From positions 1 to 7,855 of the forward strand of contig JAJAYG010000339.1 in the NCBI GenBank assembly GCA_026786335.1: a DNA stretch of 7,855 nt, read 5' to 3'. Below the pieces are notes generated by a model. It was not told the origin of the DNA, did not search any database, and was given only the letters and a program-made list of their open reading frames with translations. The DNA comes from Chitinophagales bacterium. GTDB lineage: Bacteria > Bacteroidota > Bacteroidia > Chitinophagales > UBA10324. A program made the translations under genes and the position numbers. The stretch's first letter is position 1, and each line of letters opens with the position of its first letter. Shown here in pieces: positions 1-4,562 of the stretch.

Positions 1-18
1 GTGTTGAAGCTGTTTCAT
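1..18 (-). CDS. Possible 5' end of a further minus-strand gene (cut by window edge)
   Basis: An ATG on the minus strand at 18-16 opens a frame that stays open to the window edge and reads MKQLQH. It lies 31 bases downstream of the rpiB stop codon, a spacing typical of a following operon gene, and no terminator hairpin separates the two. Six codons are far too few to identify a product or prove that it is coding. Confidence 0.22.
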
Positions 19-49
19 GCAAGATAAAATAAAGAGGGTGAAATAAATT

Positions 50-490
50 TTAGGAGAGAGAAATTTTTTCCACTCTGCGCTCATGTCTTCCTCCTTCAAA
101 AGGAGTTATGAGGAATTCATTTACCATACTTGCTGCAAGCTCGAGTGAAACAAAGCGTGCAGGAATACAAATCACATTGGCATTGTTGTGCGCTCTTGCC
201 AATTTCGCTAATTCATTTTCCCAGCAAATTGCTCCGCGAATGTGCCGGTGTTTATTCGCAGTCATGCAAACACCATTTGCGCTACCACATATTAAAATTC
301 CAAGTTCTGCTTTTCCGTTTTCAATTGCATTGCAGAGCGGATGCACAAAATCGGGATAGTCTACGGAGGCAGGTGAATCAGTTACGAAGTTTAGTACTTG
401 ATAACCTTCTGCATTTAATGAAGCGCACAATGCTTCTTTGTATTCAAAACCGGCGTGATCACATCCGATTGCAATAATTCTTTTGTTCAT
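50..490 (-). CDS. rpiB: Ribose-5-phosphate isomerase B (RpiB/LacAB family)
   Basis: Probably interconverts ribose 5-phosphate and ribulose 5-phosphate in the cytoplasm (non-oxidative pentose phosphate pathway). The 146 residues match the usual RpiB length of about 145-150. Family marks seen: the N-terminal CDHAG motif (residues 10-14), SVDYPDF (42-48), the active-site loop ICGSANGV with the presumed catalytic Cys68, AHNNANV with His101, and a C-terminal TPFEGGRHERRV block (129-140) supplying phosphate-binding Arg/His residues. The loop has Ala71 where Gly is more usual (CGSGNGV). The start is an ATG at 490 with no Shine-Dalgarno, as is normal in Bacteroidota. It lies 45 bases downstream of tatC on the same strand and is probably co-transcribed with it. 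Related LacA/LacB or allose-phosphate isomerases are possible in principle, but no lac/alls genes are nearby. Confidence 0.95.
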   Translation of the reverse strand: MNKRIIAIGCDHAGFEYKEALCASLNAEGYQVLNFVTDSPASVDYPDFVHPLCNAIENGKAELGILICGSANGVCMTANKHRHIRGAICWENELAKLARAHNNANVICIPARFVSLELAASMVNEFLITPFEGGRHERRVEKISLS

Positions 491-535
491 TGGAATAAAT
501 TTTTACAAAATTAACTTTTCATAAAAAACAGTTCA

Positions 536-1408
536 TCATTTGTCTTTTGCTTCCCTCATCTCCTCTCGCTTTCTTTTCCGCTCATTATTTATGCTTACTC
601 TTTTCGAAATAATAATTCCTATCTCAAATAAACCATATAACGGAATGGCAACAAGCGTTTGGCTGAACATATCAGGCGATGGAGTGATCATGGCCGATAA
701 CAGCAGGATAATTACCAATGCAACTTTGCGGTATTGTGCAAGAAACTGATGTGTTGCAAAACCAATTTTTGCTAAAAAATAAATAATCAATGGAAATTCA
801 AAAACCAACCCGCATGCTAAACATAACCCTGTGATTGTTTCAATATATGAAGAGAGGTTGATTTGATTCACCACTTCGGCACTCACCTGATATGTTCCCA
901 AAAAAACTACGGTGAACGGAACAATAAAATAGTAACCAAACAAAACGCCTATGTAAAAAAGCAATGATCCTGCAAGCACAATACCTGTTGCTGCACTTTT
1001 TTCTTCTGCATGTAGTGCGGGGCTCAGAAATTTCCATAACTCCCACAACAAATAAGGGAACACAAAAACCAACCCCACCGTAAATGCAGTTTGCAAATGA
1101 ATCATGAACTGCGCCGACATATCAATGTTGGTAATTGAAAAAGAAAAATCACCTACACATAAGCCGGGAAGGTGAAGTTTGTTTCCAAGAGAACACATTT
1201 GTGTGAAGGTCCAGAAATCTGATCGCTTGGGTGCAAGAAGAATGGTATCGAATAAAAAACTTTTGTTGATGAACAATACAATTGCAACAGAAAGTATTGC
1301 AACCAATGCGCGGAAAATATGCCAGCGCAATTCTTCGAGGTGATCGAGAAAAGACATCTCTGCTTCATCACCGCCTCTTCTCTTTATAAAAATATCTAAG
1401 AAACCCAA
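536..1408 (-). CDS. tatC: Twin-arginine translocase subunit TatC
   Basis: Integral inner-membrane receptor of the Tat pathway, which recognises twin-arginine signal peptides of folded proteins. The 290 residues carry about six hydrophobic spans (roughly 30-48, 105-128, 141-168, 190-215, 226-242, 250-268). Diagnostic motifs are the cytoplasmic N-terminal FLDHLEELRWH (20-30), WKFLSPALHAEE (125-136), the membrane glutamate in FEFP (Glu204), and SPDMFSQTLVAIPLYGLFEIG (from 244). A longer first periplasmic loop (about 55-100) and a basic, charged tail (269-290) extend it beyond the 258-residue E. coli protein. The chosen start is a TTG at 1408; an in-frame TAA lies 18 bases upstream and the next ATG is codon 18 (1357). 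TTG is preferred because charged residues before the EMSFLDHLEEL block are, from memory, usual in Bacteroidota TatC. TatA/B are not in the window. It has its own promoter and precedes rpiB. Confidence 0.96.
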   Translation of the reverse strand: MGFLDIFIKRRGGDEAEMSFLDHLEELRWHIFRALVAILSVAIVLFINKSFLFDTILLAPKRSDFWTFTQMCSLGNKLHLPGLCVGDFSFSITNIDMSAQFMIHLQTAFTVGLVFVFPYLLWELWKFLSPALHAEEKSAATGIVLAGSLLFYIGVLFGYYFIVPFTVVFLGTYQVSAEVVNQINLSSYIETITGLCLACGLVFEFPLIIYFLAKIGFATHQFLAQYRKVALVIILLLSAMITPSPDMFSQTLVAIPLYGLFEIGIIISKRVSINNERKRKREEMREAKDK

Positions 1409-1451
1409 TGGAGAACTGAAGAATTAAAATTGAAGAATCATCACGAAACTC

Positions 1452-1482
1452 CAAAGGTACAATCGATCTTGATGAACTTCAA
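1452..1482 (-). promoter_or_regulatory. Bacteroidota-type promoter for tatC-rpiB
   Basis: On the minus strand, TTG (1482-1480) is followed after 20 bases by TACCTTTG (1459-1452). This matches the Bacteroidota consensus -33 TTG / -7 TAnnTTTG. The predicted transcription start near 1445 gives a leader of roughly 37 bases before the TTG start codon at 1408. It separates tatC-rpiB transcriptionally from the OmpA-like gene, whose stop codon lies only 8 bases before the -33 box. No hairpin terminator is visible between them, so read-through is also possible. Confidence 0.6.
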
Positions 1483-1489
1483 TTGATAA

Positions 1490-2452
1490 TTACTTGGTTC
1501 CAAGAATCTTTGCAAGTTCATCCAGTTTAGGTGTAAGAATAATTTCGGTGCGGCGGTTTTTTGCTTTGCCTTCAGTTGTTGAATTAAGTTGAACCGGAAA
1601 ATATTCTCCTCTGCCGCTGGCAATAATTTGTTTAGAGTCAACTCCATAGTCGGTAAGTATTCTTATAATGCTGGTTGCCCGCAACACACTAAGGTCCCAA
1701 TTGTCTTTCATGGTTCCAGTGCCTGCAAGAGGAACATTGTCGGTGTGGCCTTCAACAGTAATATTGATATCAGGATTTTTCTTTAACACCTCAGCCAATT
1801 TTTGTAATGCAGTTTTTCCTTTGGGATCAACTTCAGTACTCCCCGATTTGAATAATAATTTTTCGCTCAATGAAACGTAAACCTTCCCATTTTTTTGCTC
1901 TACCGTCAAATCACTTTTTTCAAATCCCAATAGTGCGTTTTGAATTTTTTGACGAAGTGCATTTGTGGCTGAATCTTTTCTATTCAGCAGAGATTGAAGT
2001 TCTGCTAACTTCTGTTCACGTTGTGCAAGATTAGTTTGCAGTGAATCAAGCTGGTCTTCTTTCTTACGCAAATCAGTCTGCTTCTTTTTAATTGAATCAA
2101 GTAATGCCAATCTTTCTGTTGACGATTTTGAGAGCAACAATTTATTTTGCGCAACTGCATCTTCATACAAACTATTAATGTCGCTGTTTTCTTTGGCTGC
2201 CTTTTGCAATTGGTTGCCAAGTTGTGAAGTATCCTGTGCAAGTTTGTTTATCTGATTATTCAAATCATCTATTTGCGAAGTAAGGTTTGCAATTTGATCA
2301 TTCGTACTATTCAGTTGACTTCTTAAGTCGCCATTCTCCTGTTTTAGTTTATTATTTAAATCTTGCTCGGCCTGAAATTTTTTGGTTGGAACGCAAGCAG
2401 AAAAAAATCCTGTAACAATCATTAATAAAAAAGGAGCTCTCATCAATTTCAT
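1490..2452 (-). CDS. OmpA-family lipoprotein with long coiled coil
   Basis: Probable outer-membrane lipoprotein that anchors the envelope to peptidoglycan. The 320-residue form starts at the ATG at 2452. It begins with a short basic, hydrophobic signal peptide ending in the lipobox FSAC, so Cys20 would be lipidated. Residues about 28-170 are a heptad-rich coiled coil full of Leu, Gln, Asn, Lys and Asp. Residues about 190-310 are an OmpA C-terminal domain: LLFKSGSTEVDPKG, the VEGHTDNVPL motif with Asp238, NWDLSVLRA, and KNRRTEI with the Arg pair at 300-301; Asp and Arg in these positions bind diaminopimelate. A longer frame would open at 2512, but it would hide the signal peptide and overlap the promoter at 2473-2499, so the shorter start is preferred. 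There is no beta-barrel. It may be an envelope spacer or a Pal-like tether; the specific role is unknown. Confidence 0.9.
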   Translation of the reverse strand: MKLMRAPFLLMIVTGFFSACVPTKKFQAEQDLNNKLKQENGDLRSQLNSTNDQIANLTSQIDDLNNQINKLAQDTSQLGNQLQKAAKENSDINSLYEDAVAQNKLLLSKSSTERLALLDSIKKKQTDLRKKEDQLDSLQTNLAQREQKLAELQSLLNRKDSATNALRQKIQNALLGFEKSDLTVEQKNGKVYVSLSEKLLFKSGSTEVDPKGKTALQKLAEVLKKNPDINITVEGHTDNVPLAGTGTMKDNWDLSVLRATSIIRILTDYGVDSKQIIASGRGEYFPVQLNSTTEGKAKNRRTEIILTPKLDELAKILGTK

Positions 2453-2472
2453 ATTTATAATTTTATTTGAAA

Positions 2473-2499
2473 CAAAAGTAGGCGAATTAAAAGGCGCAA
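2473..2499 (-). promoter_or_regulatory. Promoter of the OmpA-like lipoprotein gene
   Basis: On the minus strand, TTG (2499-2497) and TACTTTTG (2480-2473) are separated by 16 bases. The -7 box fits TAnnTTTG perfectly; the spacing is a little shorter than the usual 17-23. A start site near 2466 would leave a leader of about 14 bases before the ATG at 2452, which excludes the upstream ATG at 2512. Confidence 0.5.
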
Positions 2500-2601
2500 T
2501 CATTTTGATCATTCACACTTGAATGTTTAAAATGAGTTTTATATAACACATAAAACAGCAACGATTACTAAAAATAATAATTGAGTTCGGTTGCTTCAAA
2601 T
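2500..2601. other. Gene-free AT-rich spacer
   Basis: Between the OmpA-like promoter and the terminator of the neighbouring cargo gene there is no plausible reading frame. The only structure seen is a weak AT-rich inverted repeat, GTTTTAT (2536-2542) with ATAAAAC (2550-2556) around a 7-base loop, which may be chance. Confidence 0.4.
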
Positions 2602-2632
2602 AAAAAAGCCACCCTGTTTTGAGAGTGGCTTT
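2602..2632 (-). terminator. Rho-independent terminator of cargo paralogue 1
   Basis: AAAGCCAC (2605-2612) and GTGGCTTT (2625-2632) form a perfect 8-bp stem with a 12-base loop. On the minus strand the hairpin runs into a T tract (2607-2602). It lies 19 bases after the stop codon of the gene at 3521-2652. It resembles the terminator at 3572-3600 in both position and sequence. Confidence 0.8.
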
Positions 2633-2651
2633 CGCTTTTCAAAAAATATTA

Positions 2652-3521
2652 TTATCTGATTGAAACCAAGTTGGTTTTTAATTCACCCGCCTGTGTTACT
2701 GCAACCAAATACATTCCGTTAGAAAGATTGTTGAGATCAAGACGAACTTCACTTGCATCTGCTGTTTGTGTAAGCATTGTTTTGCCTGCCATATCGGTAA
2801 CCACAATATTCATTTTCTCAGAAGCAGTGGTTGAGATTGTAACTCTCTTTTCAAATGAATAAATGGTAATACCTGAGGTTGCATTCACTTCAGGAATTCC
2901 TGTACCAAAACTTGAGCAAGCATTAATTGCTTTATTCGGAGTTTTCTCATAAGCCCAATCTTTTACAGTCAGTTTCTTCATGTCTTCACTATAGTCACAA
3001 CGAATCCATCCATAATTAACATCGCCATTTGAAACCAACCTTACTCCGATTGATGCATCAACAATTCCACCAGCCCAGTTATAGTAATAAGCACCACCAT
3101 AAGCAAGTCCCATAAGAGGGTAATATAAGTAGGAAGGTTGACCATTATATGAAAACAATAGCGAGTTGACATTAAACCAATTCATGTTTGAATTAATTAC
3201 TTCGCCACAATCAATAGCGTAAGGAAAAGCATGATTGATACTGGTGAAAGAAACCAATGAACCAGCCACTGAGTTGGATGAATAAGGCAAAGCAAAACCA
3301 AATAAGAAGCTTGATCCTTTTCTGAATTTTACCTGAAAATCATTGGTGCCATCACCATTCAAATCAACTTTTTGAGTTTCATTGTTATTGTCAAGAACCT
3401 TATCTGGATTTACATCGTGATAAACAACCTGAGCATTTGCGCTGCCAGCAGCAACTATTGCGGCTGCAATAGCAGAGTAAGCGATTAATTTTTTTTGTAG
3501 GGTAGAATTTTCTTTTTTCAT
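2652..3521 (-). CDS. Secreted T9SS type-A sorting-domain protein, paralogue 1
   Basis: Small exported protein of unknown function. Starting at the ATG at 3521 it has 289 residues. Residues 1-30 are a Sec signal peptide (MKKENSTLQKKL, an Ala-rich core, cleavage likely after ANA). Residues 53-61 read DLNGDGTND, a calcium-loop-like DxNxDGxxD motif. An aromatic and glycine-rich core follows (about 72-150, including GLAYGGAYYYNW), then YGWIRCDY and LTVKDWAYE. The last ~75 residues are a type-A C-terminal sorting domain with YSFEK, VVTDMAGK, LSNGMYLVAV and a terminal KTNLVSIR, which directs transport by the type IX system and removal of the tail. It has three cysteines after the signal peptide (105, 175, 202) where paralogue 2 has one. 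A longer frame from 3566 overlaps its promoter and is rejected. Possible surface adhesin, structural or calcium-binding protein; no catalytic motif is recognised. Confidence 0.85.
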   Translation of the reverse strand: MKKENSTLQKKLIAYSAIAAAIVAAGSANAQVVYHDVNPDKVLDNNNETQKVDLNGDGTNDFQVKFRKGSSFLFGFALPYSSNSVAGSLVSFTSINHAFPYAIDCGEVINSNMNWFNVNSLLFSYNGQPSYLYYPLMGLAYGGAYYYNWAGGIVDASIGVRLVSNGDVNYGWIRCDYSEDMKKLTVKDWAYEKTPNKAINACSSFGTGIPEVNATSGITIYSFEKRVTISTTASEKMNIVVTDMAGKTMLTQTADASEVRLDLNNLSNGMYLVAVTQAGELKTNLVSIR

Positions 3522-3539
3522 GAGTTTGATAATTTGTTT

Positions 3540-3566
3540 CAAATGTATACAAATAATGGAAACCAA
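3540..3566 (-). promoter_or_regulatory. Promoter of cargo paralogue 1
   Basis: On the minus strand, TTG (3566-3564) and TACATTTG (3547-3540) are separated by 16 bases and fit TTG/TAnnTTTG. The expected start near 3533 leaves a short AT-rich leader before the ATG at 3521. The box begins right after the terminator of the upstream paralogue, so the two genes are separate transcription units. Confidence 0.55.
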
Positions 3567-3571
3567 AAAAT

Positions 3572-3600
3572 AAAAAAAACCACCTCTTTCGAAGTGGCTT
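3572..3600 (-). terminator. Rho-independent terminator of cargo paralogue 2
   Basis: On the minus strand CCACTTC (3597-3591) pairs with GAGGTGG (3586-3580), one G-U pair included, across a GAAA tetraloop (3590-3587) of the GNRA type. A run of T (3579-3572) follows. It lies 25 bases after the stop codon of the gene at 4498-3623. It is very similar to the terminator of paralogue 1, which suggests it was duplicated with the gene. Confidence 0.82.
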
Positions 3601-3622
3601 TCATTTCTAAAAAGAAATTTTA

Positions 3623-4498
3623 TTAGCGGATAGAAACTTTATTGGTTTTTACCTCACCACCTTTAGTAACAGTAACAAAATAAACACCGGTTGCTAAATC
3701 ACTTGCATTGATGTTTAAGTTGCTTTCGTTAGTTGTTTGATTGATCAAACTTTTACCAAGTAAATCGCTAACAACAACATTCATTTCACCAGCAGTTGCA
3801 GGTGTTGAAACGTTGATTGTTTTTTCGAATGAATAAATTGAAATGTTGCTTGCATTATTTACGTCTGCGATACCAACATTTAAACCTTCACCGGCATTAA
3901 GACCTGTGTTAACAGTTGACTGCCAACCCCAATCCTTAACAGTTAAAGTAGTAAGGTCAACATTGAACTCGCAACGAACCCAACCATAATACTGATCAGT
4001 TCCATCATTCAATCTAACTCCGAGGTATTGATCACCTGCACCCGGCTGCCAATTGTAATAATAGGCACCGCCGTAAGCCAAGCCCATCAATGGATAATAT
4101 ATATAAGAAGGTTGACCATTGTATGAGAATAAAAGACTGTTGATGTTAAAGAAGTTTGCATTAGAATTAATAACTGCTCCGCTTGAGAATGCATAAGGGA
4201 ATGCATGATTAATACTGGTAAAAGACACTAAAGACCCCGCAACAGAATTAGAATCATAAGGCAATGCAAACCCGAAAACGAAACTGGCGCCTACTCTGTA
4301 CTTAACTTGAAAGTCCTGAGTTCCATCATTGTTCAAATCAATCTTTTGAAGTTCCTTATCCGTATTCAATACCTTATCAGGATTAATGTCGTGATAAACA
4401 ACCTGAGCATTTGATACATTACCGGCTGCAATCATTGATACAGCAAGTGCAGAATAAGAAGCTAATTTTTTTTGTAGTGTAGAGTTTTCTTTTTTCAT
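3623..4498 (-). CDS. Secreted T9SS type-A sorting-domain protein, paralogue 2
   Basis: Exported protein of unknown function, 291 residues, with the same layout as its neighbour at 3521-2652. It has a Sec signal peptide (residues 1-31, cleavage likely after SNA), a DLNNDGTQD calcium-loop-like motif (54-62), the aromatic/Gly core (73-150), YGWVRCEF and LTVKDWGW. A type-A sorting domain covers about residues 217-291 with YSFEK, VVSDLLGK, LATGVYFVTV and terminal KTNKVSIR. Over 78 ungapped core residues the two differ at only ten positions; the signal peptide, the 151-215 region and the sorting domain differ much more. It has a single cysteine (176). The ATG at 4498 is preceded by a good promoter and no Shine-Dalgarno. 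Known for the family: T9SS cargo is exported by Sec, crosses the outer membrane through the Por/Spr machinery and is released or attached to surface lipopolysaccharide. No T9SS machinery genes are present here. Confidence 0.86.
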   Translation of the reverse strand: MKKENSTLQKKLASYSALAVSMIAAGNVSNAQVVYHDINPDKVLNTDKELQKIDLNNDGTQDFQVKYRVGASFVFGFALPYDSNSVAGSLVSFTSINHAFPYAFSSGAVINSNANFFNINSLLFSYNGQPSYIYYPLMGLAYGGAYYYNWQPGAGDQYLGVRLNDGTDQYYGWVRCEFNVDLTTLTVKDWGWQSTVNTGLNAGEGLNVGIADVNNASNISIYSFEKTINVSTPATAGEMNVVVSDLLGKSLINQTTNESNLNINASDLATGVYFVTVTKGGEVKTNKVSIR

Positions 4499-4516
4499 GT
4501 TTTAGATTTTATTTTT

Positions 4517-4546
4517 CAAAAGTAATGTGAAATGTTGAAATACCAA
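4517..4546 (-). promoter_or_regulatory. Promoter of cargo paralogue 2
   Basis: On the minus strand, TTG (4546-4544) and TACTTTTG (4524-4517) are 19 bases apart, a full match to the Bacteroidota consensus. The start site is expected near 4510, giving a leader of about 12 bases. The promoter sits in the 64-base gap after the phosphodiesterase fusion gene, so the cargo gene does not depend on read-through. No GC-rich terminator is seen in this gap. Confidence 0.65.
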
Positions 4547-4562
4547 GAATTTTTAAAAAAAA

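Noticed and set aside
108..477. Plus-strand open frames across rpiB
   Set aside because: They lie fully opposite rpiB, have no recognisable motif and overlap each other; they are antisense shadows of a conserved gene.
506..513. TAATTTTG on the minus strand as a separate rpiB promoter
   Set aside because: The -7 match has no upstream TTG within the allowed spacing and the region is very AT-rich; co-transcription with tatC is simpler.
540..1371. Short frames on both strands inside tatC
   Set aside because: All fall within the tatC coding region in other frames, without domain content.
1494..1505. CTTGGTTCCAAG palindrome as terminator of the OmpA-like gene
   Set aside because: It lies inside the last codons, leaves almost no loop, and has no T tract after it.
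2453..2512. N-terminal extension of the OmpA-like lipoprotein to an ATG at 2512
   Set aside because: It would bury the lipoprotein signal peptide 20 residues inside the protein and overlap a well-matched promoter.
3522..3566. N-terminal extension of cargo paralogue 1 to 3566
   Set aside because: Paralogue 2 begins at the same MKKENSTL motif, and the extension overlaps the -33/-7 boxes.
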